Positions 41,220 to 49,200 of a stretch of 64,000 nucleotides of DNA are shown piece by piece. The stretch's first letter is position 1; each line of letters starts with the position of its first letter. The stretch is from NCBI GenBank assembly GCA_947624985.1, contig CANQMO010000010.1, forward strand, positions 27,402-91,401, in the 5' to 3' direction. Under the pieces are notes generated by a model that worked only from the letters and a program-made list of their open reading frames with translations, had not been told where the DNA came from and searched no databases. This stretch comes from an uncultured Oscillospiraceae bacterium. Its GTDB lineage: Bacteria > Bacillota > Clostridia > Oscillospirales > Oscillospiraceae. The position numbers and the translations under genes were made by a program.

Positions 41220-42663
41220 TTACTGCGGCACATCGCTTTGTTCGAGCAAAACGATCGTCAATCCGTTTTCTTCTCCTGCAAGTTCATATCCATTTTGTCC
41301 TTGCACAGCATGCTGATAGATGTCGTTGATCTTTTTATTTTCACGGCCCCTCTCCGAAATAAAGAAGATCTGGTGCTCACCGGTAAAAACGCCGGTTTTG
41401 ATCTCGTCTGAAAAGTTATATGGCAGCGAGTCAACGCATACATCGGCAAGCACAAATCGCCTGTACTCCGGATAAGCCTGCGTCCATTCATCGATGGTCT
41501 GAAGGATACTTTCCCTTCTCTCAACATTTCGTATCTGCCTGGTCTTTGACGTCACCTGATAGGCCGTATCCGGCAACATCAGCGCAAAATTGATCAGCAG
41601 CACGATGAACACCCGCCTGGAATCAGGCGTTATCACGCACAGCAGGAATATCATCGGCATCAGATACCATCCCAGAAAGCGCGCCTTGCAGCACATAGCC
41701 ACCAGAACGGCTGTAGCGCATATTCCTGCCAGCGTCAACGGCCTGTCGCCGCGGTAGAGGTAGCTGCCCAGACAGACCCCGATCAGACCCACCAGGGAAA
41801 CGATCGTGTGCGTCATGCCGCCTGAATTGACAAGATCCCATTCGATGTTTTGTCTGAACAAAACGTCCTTGAGATACGCTATTGAAAAATTGCTCGCTTC
41901 GCCGTATGCCTGTTTGAACTTCTCAAAGTCCGTCACCATGATCGGATTGGAAATCAAGAATCCGGCGGCAAACGCGGCGACTCCAACGAGAGCGGCATGA
42001 CAAAAGAGGCGTATCCCGCCACTCACATCCATGTTCTTAAAATAGCAGGCTCCGAAAAAAACATAGGCCCCTGCAAAGACAAAAAACGCGGCGTAGTTGA
42101 GCTTAACGCCTGCGGAGAGCCCCATCAGAAAGCCCGCGGCAACCAGCCTTCCCTTTTTGAAATGCCCAAAATCCGCAAACGCGGTCAGCGAAAAATACCC
42201 CCCCCCACGAGCCAAGGCACATTCCCATGATCTCCGGGCCAATGATCTTACCGGTAAACCAGGCCATCGGACAGGACAGGTACAGAAGACAGCTGAAAAA
42301 GACGCCCCGTGCGCTTTGCCCAAGCCTGACGTTCGTCAGGATGACGCAAAGCAGCACTCCCAGGAGCATTACGAACATCAGCAGACGCATGCGCAGGAAC
42401 GTCCCGAGCAATTTCATGACGATCCAGTAGATGGCGCCGTATGCCAAATGATTGGGGACACTCAGCACATCGGACGGCTTATCCAGTGTGATCTCGCTGT
42501 TCAGAATGCCCAGAAACCAACGTTCATCCGGTACAAGAGCCGAGGTGTTGATACACACATAGAGCATAAATCCTGCGTATAACACGGTCAAAACAGCCGT
42601 TAATATCCAGTACGTCTTCTTTGCCCGGTCTGACAGCTTCATAGCACTACGATCGGTGTTCAT
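41220..42663 (-). pseudogene. GT-C-like membrane glycosyltransferase, frameshifted at a G9 tract
   Basis: Two overlapping frames join into one 480-aa protein if one base is removed from a run of nine Gs (42206-42198 on the coding strand). The N-terminal part (start ATG 42663, ATGA overlap with the upstream GT2 gene) has a cytoplasmic tail, a first membrane segment and the loop SALVPDERWF with the Asp-Glu typical of GT-C enzymes. The C-terminal part (stop 41220) has further membrane segments and a soluble tail. As read, translation stops near 42103. This could be phase variation, a true lesion or a sequencing error; apart from the run the frame is clean. Confidence 0.72.
42198..42206. repeat. 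Homopolymer run of nine C (G on the coding strand)
   Basis: The run lies in the middle of the membrane glycosyltransferase gene. With 8 or 11 bases the full 480-aa (or 481-aa) product is made; with 9 it is truncated. Confidence 0.9.
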
Positions 42664-43364
42664 TTTATCCCCGCCCTCTTTAACTTTGTACTGAAGGAAA
42701 TGGTCCTTTTGATAAACTTCCACTTTGCCTTAAGGCCGGTGTTCCAGTGGGAGCTGCCGTGCAGGCGCGGCGGAAAGACCACGTCAAAACGCACGACGTC
42801 CAGTTCTTTGAGCCGGGCCATATACAGCGCGTAGAGGTCGAGCGCGAAGTCGTAGGGCGGGTTTTCCCACGCGGCGAAAAACTCCCTGGAAAAGATGTTT
42901 GGCTGGGCATTGACGTCATACAGGCGCTTGTGGAGATATACCGTCTCAAATAAACTCATCCCCGAGGTAAAGAACTGGTCAAACGCGCTGCGTCCCTTGC
43001 GGTTCCCCTTCACAAAGACGTTTTTGTCCCAATCCTTTTCTTCCAGAATATGGTACGCCTTCACCACATCGGCGGGGTCTGTCTGCATATCGGCATGGGT
43101 CCAGCCGACAAAATCACCTTCCGCCGCCTTGAGGCCCTGCAATATGCCGTAGCCGTATCCCTGGTTGACAGGCACGCGCACGGTCCTTGCAAACCCGTAT
43201 CGGGGCAACAGTATTTTGAGGGCCTGCGCCGTCCCGTCCGTCGAGCCGTTATCGACCAGCACGACCTCCATATCTTCCGCTTTTATGCTTTTTTGAAAGG
43301 CGTCCAGAATGAGAGGAAGGTTCTCCTCCTCGTTGTAGCATGGGACGATGACCGACAGTTTCAT
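42660..43364 (-). CDS. Family 2 glycosyltransferase
   Basis: A 234-aa cytoplasmic GT-A enzyme. It opens KLSVIVPCYNEEENLPLIL, has LVDNGSTDGTAQAL (about residues 38-51), and GWTHADMQTDPADV (about 87-100), where HADMQTD replaces the usual DADLQ. There is no C-terminal membrane domain, unlike the gene at 17690. The 5' end has AGGAGGG about 6 nt before ATG 43364. The stop overlaps the GT-C start (ATGA), and a GtrA-type flippase gene is just upstream. Together they suggest polyprenyl-phosphate-linked sugar formation, flipping and transfer. Confidence 0.9.
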   Translation of the reverse strand: MKLSVIVPCYNEEENLPLILDAFQKSIKAEDMEVVLVDNGSTDGTAQALKILLPRYGFARTVRVPVNQGYGYGILQGLKAAEGDFVGWTHADMQTDPADVVKAYHILEEKDWDKNVFVKGNRKGRSAFDQFFTSGMSLFETVYLHKRLYDVNAQPNIFSREFFAAWENPPYDFALDLYALYMARLKELDVVRFDVVFPPRLHGSSHWNTGLKAKWKFIKRTISFSTKLKRAGIK

Positions 43365-43374
43365 ATACGCCCTC

Positions 43375-43758
43375 CTATTTTCTGAAAACAAAGAATTTCT
43401 GGCCCAGGAAGTTCAGCACGGTGCTGACGCCCGTGGCGCACAGAAAGCCCAGTATCTGCACCGGCGCCACCGCCAGCACGCCTTTGTTCACCAGAGCGTT
43501 GATCGTCGCCGTGCATGCGTACAACAGGATATAGCGCAGCACCTCGCCCTTTGAAAAGCGCGCGCTCTCAAACGTCCACAGCTTATTGATCACAAAGCCG
43601 ACGGCCGCGCCGCACACAAAGGAGATCCCTTTGGCAATATCCATATTGAGCCCGCAGGCCATCAGCAGCCGATAGACCAGATAATCGACGATGACCGCGC
43701 TGCCGCCTCCGAACAAAAAGCGTATCAGTTCCTTTCGCTTAATGCTGCTGAATCTCAT
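43375..43758 (-). CDS. GtrA family membrane protein
   Basis: A 127-aa protein with four hydrophobic segments, typical of GtrA, the presumed flippase of polyprenyl-phosphate-linked sugars. The family blocks FLFGGGSAVIVDYLVYRLL, GAAVGFVINKLWTFE and FLGQKFFVF are clear. Its start lies inside the end of the HAD phosphatase gene (20-nt overlap) and the GT2 gene follows after 10 nt, the classic GtrA-GtrB pairing. This supports a GT-C acceptor step outside the membrane by the downstream gene. Confidence 0.9.
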   Translation of the reverse strand: MRFSSIKRKELIRFLFGGGSAVIVDYLVYRLLMACGLNMDIAKGISFVCGAAVGFVINKLWTFESARFSKGEVLRYILLYACTATINALVNKGVLAVAPVQILGFLCATGVSTVLNFLGQKFFVFRK

Positions 43759-44419
43759 CCAGTTTCCTCCTCACCGCCTCAAAGTCGGCGGCCGCATATT
43801 TCCCTTCCGCCGCGCCGAACCGCAGCGCGCGCATACCCATGCGCAGCGGCCCCTGTACGTCCTTTGCGTCGCTGTCACCGACAAAAAGTATCTGCTCCGG
43901 TACGGCGCCGAGCTTTTTGAGCAAAAGCCGGTAGATCGCCTCGGACGGTTTTTCCGCGCCGGCTTCTTCGCTGGTGACAAGTACGTCTACCAACGGCGCG
44001 ATCCCCAACCGGCGGAGCTTTCTGTGCTGGATATGGGCCGTCAGATCCGTGCAGACCGCGACGCGCAGTCCCCGTTCCCGGCAATAGGTCAGCGTCTCCA
44101 GCGCACCCTCGCGCAGCTTCATATGCCCCAGGATATATCCCCAGTAGCGGTCGTACATATCAAGCGCCAGCACGGCGGGCGGCCGGCCCAGCCGCTCCAG
44201 CGTCTTTTGACAGTAAAGCAGCCTGTCGTGGCACGAGGCTGTGCCGCCCAGACATGCCTTCGTCTCACGCTTTGCTTCCTCGAACGCCTTGTAAAACCCA
44301 TCCGGCGCGATGCCCAGCGCTTCGCACACAAACGAGCACAGCCGCTCGGTCGCCAGCGTATTCAGCGTTTCGTAGTCATATAGCGTATCGTCCAGATCGA
44401 ACGCCACCGCTTTAATCAC
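43739..44419 (-). CDS. HAD superfamily hydrolase
   Basis: A 226-aa haloacid dehalogenase-type phosphatase. Motif I is FDLDDTLYDYE (about residues 7-17), motif II is VCTDLTA (near 120), motif III Lys lies in EEAGAEKPSEAIY (near 150) and motif IV is FVGDSDAKDV (near 180). The cap domain lies between motifs I and II. The product overlaps the preceding GT-C-kinase gene by 8 nt and gtrA by 20 nt. In this locus it may remove a phosphate from a sugar intermediate before activation by one of the nucleotidyltransferases; that is inference. Confidence 0.88.
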   Translation of the reverse strand: MIKAVAFDLDDTLYDYETLNTLATERLCSFVCEALGIAPDGFYKAFEEAKRETKACLGGTASCHDRLLYCQKTLERLGRPPAVLALDMYDRYWGYILGHMKLREGALETLTYCRERGLRVAVCTDLTAHIQHRKLRRLGIAPLVDVLVTSEEAGAEKPSEAIYRLLLKKLGAVPEQILFVGDSDAKDVQGPLRMGMRALRFGAAEGKYAAADFEAVRRKLDEIQQH

Positions 44420-46502
44420 GCGTATCCTCTCCTTGCAGTTTCCTGCTGATCATCATCAGCAGGACGATGGACTGTATGCCGTGCAGATCGTCCTGCGCCT
44501 CTAGAGGGTGGTCGATCAATTCATCCAGATGTGGGATAAGGCTGTCCGCCATGCGGGCCAGCGGCAGCTTCCGTTCCTCCAGAAACACTCCGTCAAAGGT
44601 GATCGTTTGCATCCGCAGGCTCTCGTCATAGTCGCAGGACGCCGAGCCGCCGCAGTAGCGCTCAACATAGCCGATCAGCGGCTCCATATCCAGCCGCATG
44701 TCCAGCGTGAGCTTCATGCTGAGCGTAACGTGATGATCCTTGCTGGTGCAGTCGGTCAGCCCCTTGTCGAAATAGGAGATGATCAGATCCGCGTATTCCC
44801 GCTGGGGGTGGATGTATTTCTGCGCGTCCGGCAGGCGCGATTCGATCTGCTCCAGGCACTTCTGTACGCTGTAGCCTCTGCCGTCCGTATCACGCAGGAT
44901 CTTCCAGTATCGCCGGAGCGTCTCATCCACATCCATATAGATCTTCAGATCAAGGTTCCCGCGCATTTGGGGCAGATACAGCGCATGCAGCCCGCACAGG
45001 AGGATATAGGGCCTGCTTTTCACCTTGCTACCCTCTAAGAATTTCCCCGTGTTGTGGTCGTACTCCACCCGCACAACGCTCTCCCCGGCTTTTAGCTTTG
45101 CCAGATCCTGCGCCTGCCTGTAAAGATAGTTTGACCGGGGATTTAGATGTGTGAACTGACGCCACATAGCGTCGCCGCGTTCCCACCTGTGGTCCCCGTC
45201 GCCTTCGATAAACAGCAGATCTTTCTTTCCGAAGATCGTCTCGACCATCGCGCTGAACCGGCTCTTTCCGCTCCCGCTGTCGCCCGCGACGCCTATGGCG
45301 AAAGGCTGATTGCGCCGTTTATAAAGAGCGTTGCTGGCCACGCCCGACTGATACATCATGTAGATCGAGTAAGCCAGAAGGGTCGTCAGGACTGTGAACA
45401 GGCCGTTTCGTATCAGCGTACTGTCGCTTTTCAGCCATGCCAGACTGTCCGACATGAAATACAGATCCACCTGCACGGTCCGGTGCGCGGCCAGAAAATA
45501 CGCAAGATACGCGAGATTCAGCGCGATGAACACCGCCAGGTAATAGTATCTGTCCCTGCTCAGGTCGATAAAAAAGATCGTCACGAACGGCACGATCCAT
45601 ACATACCAGCCCGGCATAGGCGGCACAAGGACCAGAAATACGGAAAACAGGATCCCGCAAAGGCTGTAGAGAAGGTCCTTGTTGATCCTGCTGATCGTAA
45701 AGACCTTCAGATAGATCAATAAAACCGCCATAATGGGGATATAGATCCTGACGCTGCCGAAGTTGAACAGGACCCTTGTCAACACAGACTGCTCGTTATT
45801 GAGGACCACGTTTTCAAGGAAGCCCTCTCCCCATACGGGCAAAATGCACAGCGCGACCAGCCCCACAGGGAGCAAAAGCTGCCGCAGAGCGCGCCACCAC
45901 CCGCCGCGCTTGGCGGTGAACAGGAACAGGATCGGCAGGATCGCCAGAATGTGCAGCTTACAGCCGAGCGCCGCGGCGGTCAGCAATATGTAGCGCACAT
46001 CGCTTCTGCGGCCCGGCAGGGTCAGGTGGTAGATCGCCCCCAGCAAGAAGGTCGTCGGGATGATGTCCAGCTGCCCGTGCATGTATGTGGAATACAGGAT
46101 GATCGGCGAGGCAAAATACAGGATCGCCACCTGCCTGCGCTTGCCCGGGAGCATGCGCATCAGGTAATACATGCCCAGGCAGTCAAAAAACAGATTCGGG
46201 AGCTTGAAAAACAGATTCGTGAAAAACAGACCGCCGCCGGCCAGCATTGAGAGCAGGCCGCCGGTGCACTCTATCACAAGCATCAGCGGCGGATATGGGA
46301 ACAGACGGGGCATGTCCTTGAAAAACTCATAGGGATTGATCGATTCCCCGTCCAGCAGGCGATCCAGAAAACCGGTCACGAACGGCATAAACATTTTGTT
46401 CTGATAGTCGCTGGAAAACAGGCCCATCAGCGCCAATTTGACAAGGACCATGGCGGCTATGAACAGATGAAAATGCTCGATTCGGTATTTCTTTTCCGTC
46501 AA
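44412..46502 (-). CDS. Fusion of a GT-C membrane domain with a phosphoribulokinase-like kinase
   Basis: A 696-aa protein. Residues 1 to about 390 form a polytopic membrane domain with about ten hydrophobic segments, like bacterial mannosyl- or GT87-type transferases. A cytoplasmic P-loop kinase follows: GDSGSGKS (about 406-414), FIEGDGDHRWERGD, FTHLNPRSN, LLCGLHAL, and RGYSVQKCLEQIESRLPD (near 541) with YIHPQ. This series matches phosphoribulokinase/uridine kinase. Start is TTG 46502 with AGGTGAT 6 nt upstream. The fusion is unusual; both halves look complete. The kinase may phosphorylate the sugar or lipid acceptor used by the membrane half. Confidence 0.85.
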   Translation of the reverse strand: MTEKKYRIEHFHLFIAAMVLVKLALMGLFSSDYQNKMFMPFVTGFLDRLLDGESINPYEFFKDMPRLFPYPPLMLVIECTGGLLSMLAGGGLFFTNLFFKLPNLFFDCLGMYYLMRMLPGKRRQVAILYFASPIILYSTYMHGQLDIIPTTFLLGAIYHLTLPGRRSDVRYILLTAAALGCKLHILAILPILFLFTAKRGGWWRALRQLLLPVGLVALCILPVWGEGFLENVVLNNEQSVLTRVLFNFGSVRIYIPIMAVLLIYLKVFTISRINKDLLYSLCGILFSVFLVLVPPMPGWYVWIVPFVTIFFIDLSRDRYYYLAVFIALNLAYLAYFLAAHRTVQVDLYFMSDSLAWLKSDSTLIRNGLFTVLTTLLAYSIYMMYQSGVASNALYKRRNQPFAIGVAGDSGSGKSRFSAMVETIFGKKDLLFIEGDGDHRWERGDAMWRQFTHLNPRSNYLYRQAQDLAKLKAGESVVRVEYDHNTGKFLEGSKVKSRPYILLCGLHALYLPQMRGNLDLKIYMDVDETLRRYWKILRDTDGRGYSVQKCLEQIESRLPDAQKYIHPQREYADLIISYFDKGLTDCTSKDHHVTLSMKLTLDMRLDMEPLIGYVERYCGGSASCDYDESLRMQTITFDGVFLEERKLPLARMADSLIPHLDELIDHPLEAQDDLHGIQSIVLLMMISRKLQGEDTRD

Positions 46503-46509
46503 AATGCGA

Positions 46510-47319
46510 TCACCTCTTCAGCGGACATCTCGGATCGTTTACAAATCTGTCCCAATAGCGGACAGTGTTCATATATTCTTCGTAATCTTTGGGCGTTCCC
46601 CAGCCGATGTAGCGGTCGATCTCAAATACGCGGACGCGAAAACCGAGCTCAAGCATATGCTTGACCACCTCGTCAACATAGAATTCGCCGTTGACGCGGT
46701 CGTCCTCCGCGATCATTTTCCGCGCCGCGCGCACAAAGGACTCGCTCCTTTTGAACCAAAAGGTCGCCACCACCGCGTGATCGTCCATCGGTGTGTCCGA
46801 AATGGGCTTTTTGATGGAAACGCCGGTCACGTTCCCATCCTCGTCCGTGCGCATCCACCCGTACGCGCACGGATCGGCCAGCACCGCCTCATTGTGGCGG
46901 TATGTGAACACAAGGCAGTCGGCTTTCTGTTTTTCCTCGTCGAAGCGCCCCATGTCCATGATCATCCCATTGTCACAGCCGGCGATCAGCAGTTCCTCAT
47001 CTGGGGCGACGCGGTCCTTCACGAGCAGACAGGTGCAGGCTTGTCCCTCGGTCAGATGATCCACAGTGACAAAGCTCGCTCTCGGAAAGGATTTCTGGAT
47101 CTCCGCCTCTACGCCGTCTCTTTTATGAAAATCCCGGTCGATAAAAATAACGTTGCCGCTGTCCGGCGAAACGCCTGGCAGGTCCAGCGCGGCGCACACC
47201 ACCATGGGCAAAAGCCTGCCCGTTCGCCTGTCGATCGTCGGGATCGCGGGCTTGTGTGTCGTATAACCCTGCTGAGCAAAGCGCTTTCCCTCGCCCGCCA
47301 TCGGTATGACTATCTTCAT
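46510..47319 (-). CDS. NTP transferase family sugar nucleotidyltransferase-like protein (first)
   Basis: A 269-aa GT-A-fold protein starting KIVIPMAGEGKRFAQQGY, the pyrophosphorylase-type nucleotide-binding loop (G-x-G-x-R-F). Further on are IAGCDNGMIMD (metal-binding position), NGEFYVDEVVKHML and the C-terminal RYIGWGTPKDYEEY typical of sugar nucleotidyltransferases. Insertions make it shorter than RfbA. The start ATG overlaps the stop of the next nucleotidyltransferase-like gene (ATGA). The sugar and base are unknown. Confidence 0.85.
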   Translation of the reverse strand: MKIVIPMAGEGKRFAQQGYTTHKPAIPTIDRRTGRLLPMVVCAALDLPGVSPDSGNVIFIDRDFHKRDGVEAEIQKSFPRASFVTVDHLTEGQACTCLLVKDRVAPDEELLIAGCDNGMIMDMGRFDEEKQKADCLVFTYRHNEAVLADPCAYGWMRTDEDGNVTGVSIKKPISDTPMDDHAVVATFWFKRSESFVRAARKMIAEDDRVNGEFYVDEVVKHMLELGFRVRVFEIDRYIGWGTPKDYEEYMNTVRYWDRFVNDPRCPLKR

Positions 47320-48098
47320 GATCTGTCAAACCCCCTGACCATTTCTGTCCAGAACAGGTATTCGGCCAGATCCTCCGGCGTCCCCCACTGGCAAAACTGC
47401 TCCGCATTGGTGGGGACCCATACCTTCAGCCCGTCCTTCACCATAAAGTTGTACGGCAGACTGGCGTAATACTCGCCGCCAAGGGTCTCCCCGCTGTCAA
47501 CGAGCTTCCGGCAGTAAGTCTTTAAAAGGCGCCCGGTCCTGAAATAGTACACGCCCGGCGAATGCCTGGCGGCTGTTTTGTCCGGGGAAAAGGAGTATTT
47601 TTCCCGTATTTCGATCAGATCGTCGTTCTCGTCTGTCAGGCAGGACGCGTAAAGATTCCTGGCCGGGAGCAAGTGCGGATGAAAACCCGTATAACAGGGC
47701 ACGCACCCTTCACAGCCGCGCTCCGCGACCTGTACCTTAAAGGCCTCCCAATCCCAGTACATGAAGAAGTCGCAGTAGTTGATGATACAGGCTTCATCCT
47801 CAGGGATCAACCGCGACGCCCGGAGAACGTCGTAGACCGGGCCCTTCTTCACCCAGTCGCGAATGGCGAAGATCTCCGCTGTCGGCGCGATCTCCAGCAG
47901 CCGCTCCCGCATGTTCGGGATCGTGTCAAGGTGCTCCTGACGGCATACGAAGAGGATATCGGTCTCGCCGGGATACATGCCCTGCACGATCCACTGGAGG
48001 ATCGGCATGCCCTGCACCCGGATAAAAGGCTTGAGCTCCCTGTAGCCTGCCGCGACGAATCGCGAACCGTACCCGGTCATGGGAATGATGATCTTCAC
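47316..48098 (-). CDS. NTP transferase family sugar nucleotidyltransferase-like protein (second)
   Basis: A 260-aa paralogue of the neighbouring gene. It starts KIIIPMTGYGSRFVAAGYRELKPFI (read as GTG 48098, with GAGGTGAG about 8 nt upstream) and keeps the C-terminal FCQWGTPEDLAEYLFW. The metal-binding position reads NYCDFFMYWDW. The two neighbours differ through the middle, which suggests that they act on different substrates or that one is regulatory. Both lie between a class II aldolase and the GT-C-kinase fusion, so a dedicated activated sugar or polyol is likely. Confidence 0.84.
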   Translation of the reverse strand: MKIIIPMTGYGSRFVAAGYRELKPFIRVQGMPILQWIVQGMYPGETDILFVCRQEHLDTIPNMRERLLEIAPTAEIFAIRDWVKKGPVYDVLRASRLIPEDEACIINYCDFFMYWDWEAFKVQVAERGCEGCVPCYTGFHPHLLPARNLYASCLTDENDDLIEIREKYSFSPDKTAARHSPGVYYFRTGRLLKTYCRKLVDSGETLGGEYYASLPYNFMVKDGLKVWVPTNAEQFCQWGTPEDLAEYLFWTEMVRGFDRS

Positions 48099-48109
48099 GG
48101 GGTCTCACC

Positions 48110-49171
48110 TCACTTCATCTCTCTGCGGTATTTCTCGGCGTCCCACGTCAAAAGAAAGCTCTGTTCCGCCGCCGACAGGCTGTCCATCTCGGAGCCGAGG
48201 TTATATTGCGCCACGCGCGCGCTGTACGCCAGAACGCTCTCGATCTCTCTTGCCTTGCGCACGCTGTCCGCCCGGATATACAGCGCGTCGCGCGTCTGTA
48301 TCAGAACAGGCTCGCCGTAGCGCTCACAGAAGGCGGGCAGCTTTTCCGCGCTTTGCGGCCCGTCATACGCAAAAGGAGCCTTTCCGCAGAAAACGATACA
48401 ATCCGGACAGGTCCGGTAGTTCCACACCGTGTATCCGTTCCGGCGGAACGCGCCCAGGACCGTTTCGCTCTCCGCCTTCACGACCACCTTTCCGTCGTGA
48501 AAGCCGTTGTCCCGGAAAAAGCAGAATATCTCATATCCCGTCCGATAGGCGCCGTTATCCATCCCGACAGATCGCTCTACGGTCTTTGTGATACGCTCCA
48601 TCTCGGCTATTACTTCCTCGGCGCTCTCACCGCTGACGATGAGCCCATGGTTTTTGAGAAACACAGTCGGGAAGCCCGCCGTCACGCCGCCCCTCTCTTT
48701 CAGAAACGCCTGATAATAGAGCTTCGCCAGCTCGAGCCCGGGGGTCGCGTAGCCGACCAGCAGCGAATCCGGGAACAGCTCTTTAAGCGTTTGCATCCCG
48801 TCATGCCGGGCGGTCAGCACATTTATGCTCACCGGATGGGTGTGCAGCGTGACCCTGCCCGCTATCGCGTGCAGGAACGTCTCAATGGACGGACGCTTTC
48901 CCGCGATCAGCGCCGCCTCCAATGCATGACCGGCGTCGCAGACATCCTCCCCTCCGGCAAGCGCGTCCATGAAGCGCCTTATCTTCGGATAGGCAACCGT
49001 CGAGTAGCCGCCGGTCACGGATATGTCGGCCATCTGTATGCCGGACGCCTTGATGAGCATTCTCGTATCGTCCAGCTTCACAGAGCTGTTCCCGCCGCCT
49101 GCCTGTACCAGGTCCTCACGCATGCCGGCATACTTCGATATTGCGATCAGTTCCTCGATTGCGTCTTTCAT
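48110..49171 (-). CDS. Class II aldolase/adducin family protein
   Basis: A 353-aa protein whose N-terminal about 220 residues form a class II aldolase/adducin domain: GGGNSSVKLDD (about 25-35), the zinc-ligand pair in LHTHPVSINVLTA (about 112-124) and LKNHGLIVSGESAEEV (about 173-188). The C-terminal about 130 residues are an extra domain typical of longer members. Enzymes of this fold cleave or epimerise sugar phosphates. ATG 49171 follows GGGGAGGA. It follows the large GT39-like gene by 29 nt, and the next gene starts 11 nt after it. The true substrate is unknown. Confidence 0.83.
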   Translation of the reverse strand: MKDAIEELIAISKYAGMREDLVQAGGGNSSVKLDDTRMLIKASGIQMADISVTGGYSTVAYPKIRRFMDALAGGEDVCDAGHALEAALIAGKRPSIETFLHAIAGRVTLHTHPVSINVLTARHDGMQTLKELFPDSLLVGYATPGLELAKLYYQAFLKERGGVTAGFPTVFLKNHGLIVSGESAEEVIAEMERITKTVERSVGMDNGAYRTGYEIFCFFRDNGFHDGKVVVKAESETVLGAFRRNGYTVWNYRTCPDCIVFCGKAPFAYDGPQSAEKLPAFCERYGEPVLIQTRDALYIRADSVRKAREIESVLAYSARVAQYNLGSEMDSLSAAEQSFLLTWDAEKYRREMK

Positions 49172-49200
49172 CTGTCCTCCCCGCCGCCAGCGCCCGGCCG

